Below, in pieces: positions 13,048-22,900 of a DNA stretch of 64,000 bases. Within the stretch, counting starts at the first letter, position 1. Each line of letters starts with the position of its first letter. The stretch is taken from positions 186,001-250,000 of the forward strand of contig JAXLXW010000004.1 in the NCBI GenBank assembly GCA_046327755.1. Reading direction: 5' to 3'. Source of the stretch: SCN-70-22 sp046327755. GTDB lineage: Bacteria; Gemmatimonadota; Gemmatimonadetes; Gemmatimonadales; Gemmatimonadaceae. The position numbers were made by a program, and so were the translations under genes. Under the pieces are notes generated by a model. The model made no database searches and was not told where the DNA came from. It saw only the letters and a list, made by a program, of their open reading frames with translations.

Positions 13048-14454
13048 ATGGGCGACGCGCGTCGGGCACTTCCCGCCATCGGTTCCCTCCTCGCCCGTGA
13101 CGCGGTGCGGGCGCTGGGGGCGCACGCCCCTGCCGCGCTGCTCACCGAGGCGGCGCGGCGCGCGGTGGCCGATGTGCGCGAGGGACGCGCCGCAACCCCG
13201 GGGAACGATGGCGAGTGGGATGCCCGAATCGCGCGCGCCCTCTCCGACCTCGAGCGCCCGTCGCTGCGCCCGGTGTTCAACGCCACTGGCGTCGTCCTGC
13301 ACACCAACCTCGGGCGCGCACCGTTGGCCCGCGTCGCGCTCGAGGCCATCGCCCGCACGGCGAGCGGCGCGTGCAACCTCGAGTACGAGGTGGACGAAGG
13401 GCGTCGCGGTTCGCGCTACGTGCACAGCGTCGCCCTGCTGCGTGAACTCACGGGCGCCGAAGACGCGATCGTCGTCAACAACTGCGCCGCCGCGCTCGTC
13501 CTCGCCCTCAACACCTTCGCCCGCGACCGCGAGGCGATCATCTCGCGTGGCGAACTGGTGGAGATCGGGGGCTCGTTTCGCGTCCCCGACATCATGGCGC
13601 GCAGCGGCGCCGTGCTGCGCGAAGTCGGGACGACCAACCGCACGCACGTCGATGATTACCGCGCCGCGTTAGGCGACCGGACCGGGGCGCTGGTCAAGGT
13701 CCACCGCTCCAACTTCGAGATCACCGGCTTCGTGGCCGAGGCCTCGCTGCGCGACCTCGCCCCCATCGCCGCCGAGCAGGAGATCCCGCTCCTGTACGAC
13801 TTCGGGAGCGGTCTGATGACCGATCTATCTCCCTTTGGCCTCAGCGGCGAACCGCTGGCCGCCGACGCGGTGCGCGACGGCGCCACGCTCACCCTGATGA
13901 GCGGCGACAAGCTCCTCGGGGGACCGCAGGCGGGGATCATCGTCGGGAAGGCGGAGGCGGTGGCCGCCTGCCGCCGCAACCCGCTGTGCCGTGCGCTGCG
14001 CGTCGACAAGCTCACCCTCGCCGCGTTGGAAGCGACGCTGGCGCTCTATCGCGACCCGGCGCGCGCCGTGCGCGAGGTGCCGGCCCTGGCCATGCTCACC
14101 GCCCCGCTCGACGCCGTGCGCTCGCGGGCCGCGGCGTTAGGCGACGCGCTGCGCGCCGCGGGAATCACCAGCTGCAATACCGCCGTGGTGGACAGCATGG
14201 CCACCGTCGGCGGCGGCGCCTTCCCGTCGGCCCGCATCCCATCCGCCGCGCTGGCGCTCGAGGGCAACGCGGGCGCGCTCGACGCCGCGCTGCGCCACGG
14301 CGCCGCCGCGATCGTCGGACGCATCGAGCACGATCGCCTCCTCCTCGACCTCCGCTCCGTCCCCGCGTCGCTCGACCGCGCCCTGGCGGACGCGCTGTGC
14401 GCCACGCTCGCCGCGCTCGCCACGCTCGGCGCGCGCGCGGGGAGCGCCGCATGA
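13048..14454 (+). CDS. selA: L-seryl-tRNA(Sec) selenium transferase
   Basis: 468 residues, normal SelA length. Converts Ser-tRNA(Sec) to Sec-tRNA(Sec) with selenophosphate; PLP enzyme of the cytoplasm. Conserved N-terminal region FNATGVVLHTNLGRAPL, the segment NNCAAALVLALN and the PLP-lysine motif SGDKLLGGPQAG (Lys about residue 288) are all intact. Lies between a lipoprotein gene and gmhB with a 4-base ATGA overlap to gmhB. selB, selD and tRNA(Sec) are not in this window, so a complete selenocysteine system is inferred, not seen. Confidence 0.95.
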   Translation: MGDARRALPAIGSLLARDAVRALGAHAPAALLTEAARRAVADVREGRAATPGNDGEWDARIARALSDLERPSLRPVFNATGVVLHTNLGRAPLARVALEAIARTASGACNLEYEVDEGRRGSRYVHSVALLRELTGAEDAIVVNNCAAALVLALNTFARDREAIISRGELVEIGGSFRVPDIMARSGAVLREVGTTNRTHVDDYRAALGDRTGALVKVHRSNFEITGFVAEASLRDLAPIAAEQEIPLLYDFGSGLMTDLSPFGLSGEPLAADAVRDGATLTLMSGDKLLGGPQAGIIVGKAEAVAACRRNPLCRALRVDKLTLAALEATLALYRDPARAVREVPALAMLTAPLDAVRSRAAALGDALRAAGITSCNTAVVDSMATVGGGAFPSARIPSAALALEGNAGALDAALRHGAAAIVGRIEHDRLLLDLRSVPASLDRALADALCATLAALATLGARAGSAA

Positions 14455-15005
14455 CGCGCCGCCCCGCCGCCTTCCTCGACCGCGACGGTACGCTCATCGA
14501 GGACGCGCACTACCTCGCCGATCCCGACGGCGTCCGCATCCTGCCGGATGTGGCGCAGCACCTCATCGCACTCAACGAGCGCGACCTCCTGGCCATCGTC
14601 GTCACCAACCAGAGCGGGATCGCGCAGGGGCTCCTGACCGAGGCGCAGTACGACGCGACGCGCCGTCGACTCACGCAGCTCCTCGCCGAGGCGGGGGCAC
14701 GGCTCAACGACAGCTATCACTGCCCGCACCACCCGTCGGTCTCCGGGCCATGCGATTGTCGCAAGCCTGGGACGGGGATGTACCTGCGCGCCGCGCGCGA
14801 CCACGCCATCGATCTCACGCGCTCGCTCTATGTCGGCGACCGGCGCCGCGACGTGGAGCCAGCGCTCGAACTGGGCGGGATCGGGATCCTCGTCCCGTCC
14901 CCCGCAACGCCGTTCAGCGAGGTCCACTGGGCACGCACGCATGCGCAGGTGGCGCACACGCTGGGCGAGGCGATCGACGGCTGGATCACCACAATCGGCG
15001 CCTGA
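14451..15005 (+). CDS. gmhB: D-glycero-beta-D-manno-heptose-1,7-bisphosphate 7-phosphatase
   Basis: 184 residues, HAD superfamily. Motif I AAFLDRDGTLIED holds the catalytic DxD; motif II is VVTNQSGIAQG; the zinc-loop segment is CPHHPSVSGPCDCRKPGTGM with Cys/His ligands typical of GmhB and HisB-N; motif IV is YVGDRRRDVEPAL. GmhB makes ADP-heptose precursors for LPS, consistent with a Gram-negative envelope; histidinol phosphatase is the alternative assignment within the family. Starts inside the selA stop codon (ATGA). Confidence 0.88.
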   Translation: MTRRPAAFLDRDGTLIEDAHYLADPDGVRILPDVAQHLIALNERDLLAIVVTNQSGIAQGLLTEAQYDATRRRLTQLLAEAGARLNDSYHCPHHPSVSGPCDCRKPGTGMYLRAARDHAIDLTRSLYVGDRRRDVEPALELGGIGILVPSPATPFSEVHWARTHAQVAHTLGEAIDGWITTIGA

Positions 15006-15051
15006 TTTCCACCTTACTCCGCGGGCGCCGCTTGCGTTAACATGCGGCGCC

Positions 15052-15744
15052 ATGCGCAAGCAGATCGCGGTGCTCGCCTCAGGGGGCGGCTCGAACTTCC
15101 AGTCGATCCAGCAACACCTCGCCGCCCTCGGCGCCGAGCGCCCGGGCGAGATCGTCCTCGTCGCGTGCGACCGTGCCTCGGCCGGGGCGTTGGAGCGCGC
15201 CCGCGGACTCGGCATCGCGGCGGTGGCCATGGACCGCGAGCAGCGCACCAGCGGGATGCTCGCCCTCCTGGCGCGCCACGGCATCGACCTCGTCGTCCTC
15301 GCCGGCTACCTGCGCATGATTCCCGCCGAGGTGACGCGCGCCTATCGCGGACGCATCGTCAACATCCACCCCGCCCTGCTCCCCGCCTTTGGGGGGCCCG
15401 GGATGTACGGGCATCACGTGCACGAGGCGGTGGTCGCGCGCGGGGCGCGCATCACGGGGGCGACGGTGCACTTCGTCGACGAGGAGTACGACCACGGCCC
15501 GATCATCGCGCAGTGGCCTGTCCCCGTCTTCCCGGGTGACGATGCCGACACCGTCGCGCGGCGTGTCCTCGCCGTCGAGCATGCGCTCTTTCCGCGGGTG
15601 GTGCAGCAGCTCGCCGCCGGCGTCATCACGTTAGGCGACGACGGGCGCGTGCTCGGCGCTCCGGGGCACCTCGCTCCCACGCACTTCGCCCTGCGCGCCG
15701 ACCCCGGCGCCGCGGCCGAGGGGATCAACGCCCTCCTCGGCTAG
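15052..15744 (+). CDS. purN: phosphoribosylglycinamide formyltransferase
   Basis: 230 residues, slightly longer than the usual 190-215. Third step of purine synthesis: formylates GAR with 10-formyl-THF. Sequence shows ASGGGSNFQSI near the N-terminus, LAGYLRMI, the active-site run RIVNIHPALLPAF (Asn and His) and GATVHFVDEEYDHGPII (catalytic Asp). ATG at 15052 chosen because the family N-terminus MRKQIAVLASGGGSN begins there. Sits directly upstream of purH. Confidence 0.96.
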   Translation: MRKQIAVLASGGGSNFQSIQQHLAALGAERPGEIVLVACDRASAGALERARGLGIAAVAMDREQRTSGMLALLARHGIDLVVLAGYLRMIPAEVTRAYRGRIVNIHPALLPAFGGPGMYGHHVHEAVVARGARITGATVHFVDEEYDHGPIIAQWPVPVFPGDDADTVARRVLAVEHALFPRVVQQLAAGVITLGDDGRVLGAPGHLAPTHFALRADPGAAAEGINALLG

Positions 15745-15804
15745 CGCGCGACGACCTCCGCATTCTCCGCCGATTTCATCCACGACTCTCCCGTCGTTTC
15801 TCCC

Positions 15805-17337
15805 ATGCCTACCGCCCTGCTCTCCGTCTCCGACAAGTCCGGACTCGTCGATTTTGCCCGCGCCCTCGTGAACGCGGGGTGGGACCTGGTCTCCACCGGC
15901 GGGACCTCGCGCGCCCTGCGCGAGGCCGGCCTCGCGGTGCGCGACGTCTCCGACATCACGCAGTTCCCCGAGATGCTCGACGGGCGCGTGAAGACGTTGC
16001 ACCCGGCGGTGCACGGCGGGCTCCTCGCCCGGCGCGACCTCCCCGAGCACATGGCAGCGATTGCCGAGCACAAGATCAACCCGATCGACCTCGTCTGCGT
16101 GAACCTCTATCCCTTCCGCGAGACGGCGGCCAAGCCCGGCGTGCATCCCGAGGAAGTGATCGAGAACATCGACATCGGCGGCCCGTCGATGCTGCGCTCG
16201 GCGGCGAAGAACTTCGCCGCGGTCTGGGTCGTCGTCGATCCGAGCGACTATGCCAAGGTCCTCGACGCCATCACGTCGGGGTACGACGACCAGGCGCTGC
16301 GCCGGCGCCTGGCGGAGAAGGTCTACGCGCACACTGCGGCGTACGACAGCGCCATCACCACCTGGTTCGCCCAGCAGCGCGGCGACCGCTTCCCCGACGT
16401 CGTCCCCATCGCCGTCACGCGCAAGCAGACGTTGCGCTACGGCGAGAACCCCGGGCAGGAGGCAGCGTTCTACATCGAGCGCGCCGGCGAGGGACTGGCG
16501 GGGCTCGTGCAGAAGGGGGGGAAGGAACTCTCGTTCAACAACTTCCTCGACCTCGAAGGGGCGCTCCTGGCCACGGACCCGTTCGCGGGGGAGCCCGCGT
16601 GCGCGATCATCAAGCACACCACGCCATGCGGATTGGCGACGGGGCGCGACGCGCTCGACGCCTACAAGAAAGCTCTGGCCTGTGACCCGGTCTCGGCCTT
16701 CGGGAGCGTGATCTCGTTCACCGTCCCGGTCGACGCCGAGACGGCGGAGGCGATCTCGTCGCTCTTCGTGGAGTGCATCGTCTCGCCGTCGTTCAGCGAG
16801 GAAGCGGTGGAGATCCTGGGGCGCAAGAAGAACCTGCGCCTGCTCGAGGGGACGGCGGCGTGGCGCGAGGGGTCGCTCGACTTCAAGCGCGTGCGCGGCG
16901 GTTTCCTGCTGCAGGACCGCCCCCCCGCTTCGTTAGGCATCGGCGACTGGAAGGTCGTCTCGCAACGCGCCCCGAGCGAGAAGGAACGCACCGACCTCCT
17001 CTTTGCCTGGCGCGCGGTGAGCGCGGTCAAGTCGAATGCCATCGTCCTGGCCCGCGACGGCGCCACGGTGGGGATCGGCGCCGGCCAGATGTCGCGCGTC
17101 GACGCCTCGTTCATGGCGGTCCACAAGGCCAGGACGCTCGGGCTCGAGACCAAGGGGACGGTGGTGGGGTCGGACGCCTTCTTCCCCTTCCGCGACTCGA
17201 TCGATGTGGTGGTCGAGGCGGGGATCACGGCGATCGTGCAGCCCGGGGGGTCGGTGCGCGACGCGGAGGTCATTGCGGCCGCCGACGAGAAGGGGATCGC
17301 GATGGTCTTTACCGGCCAGAGGCTGTTCCGCCACTAG
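15805..17337 (+). CDS. purH: bifunctional AICAR formyltransferase / IMP cyclohydrolase
   Basis: 510 residues, normal length. Catalyses the last two steps of IMP synthesis. The N-terminal IMP cyclohydrolase domain (ALLSVSDKSGLVDFARAL; GGTSRALREAGL; DGRVKTLHPAVHGGLLARRD) is followed by the AICAR transformylase domain (RYGENPGQEAAFY; CAIIKHTTPCGLA; GIGAGQMSRVDA; SDAFFPFRDSID). Downstream of purN with a 60-base gap. Its stop is followed 23 bases later by a family 1 repeat arm. Confidence 0.98.
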   Translation: MPTALLSVSDKSGLVDFARALVNAGWDLVSTGGTSRALREAGLAVRDVSDITQFPEMLDGRVKTLHPAVHGGLLARRDLPEHMAAIAEHKINPIDLVCVNLYPFRETAAKPGVHPEEVIENIDIGGPSMLRSAAKNFAAVWVVVDPSDYAKVLDAITSGYDDQALRRRLAEKVYAHTAAYDSAITTWFAQQRGDRFPDVVPIAVTRKQTLRYGENPGQEAAFYIERAGEGLAGLVQKGGKELSFNNFLDLEGALLATDPFAGEPACAIIKHTTPCGLATGRDALDAYKKALACDPVSAFGSVISFTVPVDAETAEAISSLFVECIVSPSFSEEAVEILGRKKNLRLLEGTAAWREGSLDFKRVRGGFLLQDRPPASLGIGDWKVVSQRAPSEKERTDLLFAWRAVSAVKSNAIVLARDGATVGIGAGQMSRVDASFMAVHKARTLGLETKGTVVGSDAFFPFRDSIDVVVEAGITAIVQPGGSVRDAEVIAAADEKGIAMVFTGQRLFRH

Positions 17338-17360
17338 GGCTCCTTTCGGCGGTCTGGCCG

Positions 17361-17560
17361 GAGAAGACGAGAAGACGCGAAGACGAGGGGGGTGCGGGTG
17401 GGGGGGCTGGCTTCCACGGCTGGCGATCGGGGCGTATCCTTCGCGGCTGCATGAGGAGCGGAAATCCGTCGCCAACGGGCAACGCTCCCCCACTCGCCGT
17501 GTGCCCAAGAGACGAGGCCGCCGTTCCTCGTCTTCTCGTCCTCTCGTCTTCTCGTCTTCT
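17361..17560. repeat. family 1 octamer-repeat element, no gene inside (copy A)
   Basis: Left arm 17361-17388 is iterated GAGAAGAC-type octamers on the plus strand. Right arm 17526-17560 is the reverse complement of the same (CCTCGTCTTCTCGTCCTC...). About 140 bases of GC-rich sequence lie between, without a credible ORF. The right arm ends about 13 bases before the ATG of the next gene, so it replaces its normal leader and ribosome binding site. The same arms flank the four-helix-bundle gene at 51.6-52.2 kb, so this looks like an internally deleted relative. Confidence 0.75.
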
Positions 17561-17572
17561 AGATAGAGATTG

Positions 17573-19858
17573 ATGTCCCAGACAGAGCTCGACTACCGAC
17601 CGTCCTACCTCGCCGCGGCCATCGCCGGGGCCCTGGTATTCACGCTCTACATGCTCACGCTTGGTCCCTCGACGGCCATGTGGGACACGAGCGAGTACAT
17701 CGCGGCGGCGTACATCCTCGGGCTCCCGCACCCGCCAGGGAACCCGTTCTTCGTCCTCCTCGGGCGCGTCTTCTCCATCCTCCCCATCGGCGGGAGCGTG
17801 GCGATGAAGGTAAACATCCTCGCCGCGCTGTGTTCCGCCTCGTCGGCGGCGATGTGGTTCCTCATCACCGAGCGCGTCCTGGTCTCGTGGTTCAACGAGC
17901 GGTGGCAGCGCATCGTCGGGGGCGGGCTGGCGGCGCTCATCGGGGCCACTGCGTTCACGGTCTGGTCGCAGTCGGTCGTCAACGAGAAGGTCTACACGGT
18001 CGCCCTCATCGGCGTCGCCGTCGTCGCCTGGCTCACGGTACGCTGGTGCGATGACCCGGACGGTCCCAAGGCGGACAAGCTCTTGGTCCTCATCGCCTAC
18101 TTGCTTGGGCTCGGCTTCGCGAACCACATGGCGGGCTTCCTCGCCGCCCCGGCCGTCGCCTTCGCGGTCATGGTCCGCCGTCCCAAGACCATCCTCCGCT
18201 GGCAGCTGATCCTCGCCTGCATCGGCGCGGTCCTGTTCGGGATGACGCCGTTCGCCACGCAGCCCATCCGCGCCGCGCACTTCCCGGCCATCGCCGAAGG
18301 CGAGCCGACGGCGTGCACCACCGAACTCACGGCGAAGTGCACCTTCGACAAGGTCACGTGGGATCGCTTCGTCTACAACTTCAACCGAGGGCAGTACGGC
18401 GCCCCGGACCCCAACGACCCGAGCCGCGTCTATCCGGCCCAGGTCTCGATGTACTGGATGTACTTCAAGTGGCAGTGGTGGCGTGACCCGTACGGCGAGC
18501 ACCAGACGCTGCAGGGGGTCCTCGCCGCGCTCTACCTGGTCCTCGGCCTCTTCGGCGGCTGGGTGCACTGGAAACGCGACCGCCAGTCGTTCTGGTTCTT
18601 CGGGCCGCTGATGTTCACGATGACGCTCGCGCTCATCAAGTACCTCAACTTCCGTTACGGCTACTCGCAGGCGCCGGAACTGGGGGATGCGGTCGAGCGA
18701 GAGGTCCGCGATCGAGATTACTTCTACCTCTGGAGCTTCTCGGCGTGGTCCGTCTGGGCGGCGCTGGGGCTGGCCTTCGTGTGGGAATCGGTCGCCGCGT
18801 TGTTAGGCAGCGAGGAGGTCAAGCTCGGCAAGGAGACGCTCGACCTGCCCAAGAAGCGCAGCTGGATGATGGCGACGCCGGTGCTGGCCATCGCCTGCTT
18901 CCCGCTGGTTGGCAACTGGAGCGCCGCGACGCGCAAGGGTGACGACACCACGGCCAAGTTCGCGCACGACCTCCTCAACTCGGTGGAACCGTACGGCGTC
19001 CTCGTGACCGTCGGCGACAACGACACCTTCCCGCTCTGGTATGCGCAGGAGGTCGAGGGGATCCGGCAGGACGTCGTCGTCGCCAACACCTCGCTCCTCA
19101 ACACCGACTGGTACACGCGCCAGCTGATCCGTAACCCGGTGCGCGACTACGACGCGGCCAAGGGGCCGGCGATCTACAAGGACGGGAAGTGGACGAAGCC
19201 GTCCGGTCCGCCGGTGAAGATGACGTTGCAGCAGGCGGACTCGGTCCCGCTCTACTTCGAGCTCCCGGACACGGTGGTCTTCGAGGGTTATGGCCTGCGC
19301 ACGAAGATCCCGCCGCGTGTCCTCACGCGCGCCGATTACTTCGTGCTGCAGATCGTCAAGGACAACCCGGGTCGCCCGATCTACTTCTCGCGCACCTCGG
19401 GGAGCTATGGGCGCGAACTCGGGCTCGACGAGTACCTCGTGACGCAGGGGCTGGCCCGCCGCCTCCTCAACCACGCGCCGATGGCCTCGAAGGACACGCT
19501 CCTCGTGCCGGGCGAAGGCTGGGTCGACGTGCAGCGCAGCAAGGCGCTGTGGGAGAACGTCTTCGAGGGGCAGCAGTCGTTCGTGCGGAAGGGCGGCTGG
19601 CCGGACAAGGCGTCGGTGGGCATTCCGGCGCTCTACGTGTCGACCGGCTTCATGATGCACGACGTCCTCAACGCGATCGGCGACCAGGACGGTGCGAACA
19701 AGGCGCTTGGCGCCGCCAAGCAAGTCGCGCAGTCGACGCGCATCGCCGAGTTCTTCAACTTCGACGCGCTGCAGCAGTCGGCGCCGACGCCAATGCAGGG
19801 CGATGTCAAACCTGCCGTCCCGTTGAATGTGGCGCCGAAGGAGACGACGAAGAAATAG
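17573..19858 (+). CDS. DUF2723 multi-pass membrane protein
   Basis: 761 residues. N-terminal two thirds carry about ten transmembrane helices. The first periplasmic loop has the DUF2723 signature WDTSEYIAAAYILGLPHPPG, which resembles the acidic active-site loop of GT-C/PMT-type glycosyltransferases. The C-terminal part (LVTVGDNDTFPLWYAQEVEG; GRPIYFSRTSG) is soluble and conserved in the family. Likely a lipid-linked-sugar-dependent transferase, but no substrate is known to me. The ATG at 17573 is used; a TTG directly before it is also in frame. No Shine-Dalgarno is visible because a repeat arm abuts the start. Confidence 0.85.
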   Translation: MSQTELDYRPSYLAAAIAGALVFTLYMLTLGPSTAMWDTSEYIAAAYILGLPHPPGNPFFVLLGRVFSILPIGGSVAMKVNILAALCSASSAAMWFLITERVLVSWFNERWQRIVGGGLAALIGATAFTVWSQSVVNEKVYTVALIGVAVVAWLTVRWCDDPDGPKADKLLVLIAYLLGLGFANHMAGFLAAPAVAFAVMVRRPKTILRWQLILACIGAVLFGMTPFATQPIRAAHFPAIAEGEPTACTTELTAKCTFDKVTWDRFVYNFNRGQYGAPDPNDPSRVYPAQVSMYWMYFKWQWWRDPYGEHQTLQGVLAALYLVLGLFGGWVHWKRDRQSFWFFGPLMFTMTLALIKYLNFRYGYSQAPELGDAVEREVRDRDYFYLWSFSAWSVWAALGLAFVWESVAALLGSEEVKLGKETLDLPKKRSWMMATPVLAIACFPLVGNWSAATRKGDDTTAKFAHDLLNSVEPYGVLVTVGDNDTFPLWYAQEVEGIRQDVVVANTSLLNTDWYTRQLIRNPVRDYDAAKGPAIYKDGKWTKPSGPPVKMTLQQADSVPLYFELPDTVVFEGYGLRTKIPPRVLTRADYFVLQIVKDNPGRPIYFSRTSGSYGRELGLDEYLVTQGLARRLLNHAPMASKDTLLVPGEGWVDVQRSKALWENVFEGQQSFVRKGGWPDKASVGIPALYVSTGFMMHDVLNAIGDQDGANKALGAAKQVAQSTRIAEFFNFDALQQSAPTPMQGDVKPAVPLNVAPKETTKK

Positions 19859-19860
19859 GG

Positions 19861-19972
19861 GCGGGAGACGGGGGACGGGAGACGGGAGTGCGAACGGCGC
19901 CTAACGGCGCCGTTCGCGTTTCCGCGAGCTGCGCGCGGCCCCGCTGCGCGCACTCCCGCCTCCTGTTTCCTT
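19861..19972. repeat. family 2 heptamer-repeat element with conserved hairpin (copy D)
   Basis: Starts two bases after one stop codon and ends at the stop of the opposing gene. Left arm (about 19861-19889) is iterated ACGGGAG ending GGGAGTGC. Then a perfect 12-bp hairpin GCGAACGGCGCC-TAAC-GGCGCCGTTCGC (19890-19917) followed by GTTT, a GC-rich segment and a degenerate right arm (GCGCACTCCCG...). The hairpin plus GTTT may double as a terminator between the convergent genes. Confidence 0.75.
19890..19921. terminator. hairpin in repeat copy D, possible bidirectional terminator
   Basis: 12-bp perfect stem, 4-base loop TAAC, followed by GTTT; located between two convergent stop codons. The same hairpin recurs at 34089 and, with one mismatch, at 61018. 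Confidence 0.6.
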
Positions 19973-22900
19973 ATCGATTCCCTCCGCACCGCGCGCCGAT
20001 CCCCGCCGCCCGCTGCACCATCGCCGCGCGCTTCAGCTGTTCATTCATTCCGTCGCGCGTGAACGTGAGGCGCGGGACAGGGGCCGCGAGTGCCTTGACG
20101 ACCTTCCTGGCTTCCCGGCACTGCCCCGCCGCCGCTGCCGCTTCGGCTCGCGCGAGACGCACGTTGATCCACTCGCTGCGCGGATTGATCCCTCCCTCGA
20201 CGCGCGAGAAGAAGCGGTCGGCGAACAGCGACTCGGCGTCGTCGAAGCGGCCGGCGGCCGCAAGGAGTCGCGCATACCGATAGACCAGCGCCGTCGGCAT
20301 CCCCGCCCGGTCGGGGTAGCGATCGAGCTGCGCGGCGCGCTCAGCGACGGACTTGCCGGTCAGCTGCAATAGCGAGTCGTTGCCGACCCAGACCGCGGCA
20401 TTCGCCGGCTCGGCGGTCGTCCCCTTGGCGAAGACGTCGGCGGCGAGCGCCGTGTTACCGGCGAGGAGGGCGGCGTAGCCCAGGTTGCGATAGAGCCCCG
20501 GAACGCCGGTGGGGCGATCGTTCACCACGTGCCCCCAGAGGTTGATCGCACGGTCGACTTCGCCGCGCTGCATGGCGAGCATCCCCAGCAGGTGGCGAAC
20601 GGACGCATCGCGCGGGCGCAGGCGCTGCGCCCACTCCAGCACTTCGCGCTCGCGCGGACGGTTGGGGAAGACGTAGCCCAACGGTAGGGCAAGCGCGGCG
20701 TCGAGCGTCGCGGTCGGGGCCATCCCGGCGCGCTGCTCGGCAAAGGCGCGATAGAGCCAAACCATCGGGTGCCGGTTGGGGTGCGGGACCCCTGCCTCGT
20801 GCACTACGCGCGCGTCCTCGGGCCAGCGCGTCGCGAGGAGGGCGGCCGCCGCGGAGTCGGCGTGTGCGTCCAGCAGGGCGTCGGCGATGTCGAGGATGCG
20901 TTCGGCATCCCCCGCCAGGTGCACGTCGAGCGCGTTGTCGCCCCCCACCAGCTGGCGTCGGAGCCAGCGCGCCAGGTTGCTCGTCGGGAGCGCGGCGGCG
21001 TTGGCCCGCGCCACCTCGCGCACGGGGTCGCCGATCCCCTCCGCCGGGAATCGGCGACGGCCGCTCTGCCACGCCGCGATCAGCCGCATGTCGGCCAGCC
21101 GGGGCGACGCCGTGCGGCCTCGATCGAGGGCGAAGCGCCCTTCCCACTCCGTCGCGTCCTCGAGCGCCGGTGCGCCGCAACGCTGCAGGGCGAGCATGGC
21201 CGCTGGGCGCAGCGGGCCGAACTGGCGCGCCTGTTCGAAGTCGACGCGGGCGCGCGCGGTGTCGCCCATCGCCAGGCGGGCGAGCCCGCGATAGTAGGCG
21301 ACCTCGTGATCGGCCGGCTGCAACGCCAGCGCCGCGGTCGCACGCTCCTCCCCCACGGCGTGGAAGCCGAGCGTGACCTCGAGGCGCGCCGTGGCGCGCA
21401 GGAGCGCGAGATCGCGCGGGTTGACGCCGATCCCTGCGCGATAGGCGCCTAACGCGCCGAGCATGTCGCCGTTGACCTCGCGCTCCTCCCCGTAGGAGAA
21501 CCAATCGCCTTCGTGGCGGTCGCCGACGGCGGGCCACGTCGCCACGGGCTGTTTCCCGCGCCTGACGAGCGAATCGGGGAGGAAGTCGTAGACGCCCTCG
21601 GCCTGGCGCAGGAGGACGCGCTGCTGCGCGTCCTCCAGTGTGATGGTGGCCGGGGGGGCGCCGGCGGGGACGCGCGTGGAGAGGCGCACGACGGCGTCTG
21701 GGGTGAGCCCGCTCGTGCCCCGGGCCTCGGATGCGCCAGCGCCGGATGAGGGGCCCAGCGCCAGCGTAAGGCGCCCCCCTTGAACCGCGTGCGTCACCTG
21801 CACCGTGGCGCGAATCTCCACCGAGTCGCTGCCGACGGGGAGGCGCTCCAGGTGCAATGCCCCGTGCGGGTTCATGCGCGTGAGCCCACCGAGCGCGCGC
21901 AGCGGCATCCAGTACTCGTGAAACGAGACCTGGTCCTGCGGCTGCAAGAAGCCGTACGTCTCCTGGTCGCGGAAGAGCCCCGCCTGGATCTCGACGTAGG
22001 CGCTCGAGTCGTCGGAGAGCTGGCGTCGCCAATCGAGTGCGTCCGCGTCGACCCCCCAGCTCCAGATCTTCTTGGCGGGTAACTCCTCGGGCGGGGCGTA
22101 GTGCGCCACGCCGGCGTTGGTGCGCGGGTGCCAGATCCCCATGAACCCTTCCCGGCTCGCGTGCGCGAAGCGTGACACGGGGCCGTACACGTGGTTCTTC
22201 AGGACCGAGTTGTCGGTCCCCTTCGAGTCCACCGGCCACGTGTCGACGTCGGCGAAGCCGTGCGACGCGGTGAACTTCATCGGGTAGAGGATTTTCGTGT
22301 CGTCGAAGGCGCGCACCCCGGCGTTCGTCCACCAGTAGAAGCGCCGCCGCACGTCGCTCCGGTTGTAGAGCGTGGTGTACTGCTCCAACAGCGCGCTGCC
22401 GGGACGCAGCGTGAGCTCGACCGTCCACTGCATCCCGTACGGGCGATCGACGTTCCCCACCCAGACTGAGGCGCTCCCGTCCGACGACTCGCGCAGGGCG
22501 AAGTCGACCGGCGACGTCGTCATCCAGTTGTGCGAGACCGGGAAGTTGAACTCGACGCCGAACGCGGCCCACGAGCCTCGATAGGCGATGTTCGAGACCT
22601 TGATCGACGGGTTCGCGTAGAACATCTCCTGCCCGTTCACCTTGTCGGTGCAGGAGTACAGGTGCCCGCCCAGGTCGGGGAGGACGGAGCACTTGAGGTA
22701 CTCGTTCTCCAGGAAGAGGGCGCGCCACGCACGCGGGCGGCGCCGATCGGTGAGGACGTCGCGGATGGTGTACGGATAGTTGGGACGCCCCGCCGGTTGG
22801 AGGAGGTCGAAGGGGGCGTTGGGGTCGGGGGCCCCTTCGTCGTACGTGGGGAGGGTGAGCGTCCCTTCCCAGGCGCGGACGCGCGCGGGCGGCTGTGCCA

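Noticed and set aside
17361..17560. Possible CRISPR array from repeated short units
   Set aside because: Units are tandem 7-8-mers without unique spacers of constant length, and no cas genes exist in the window.
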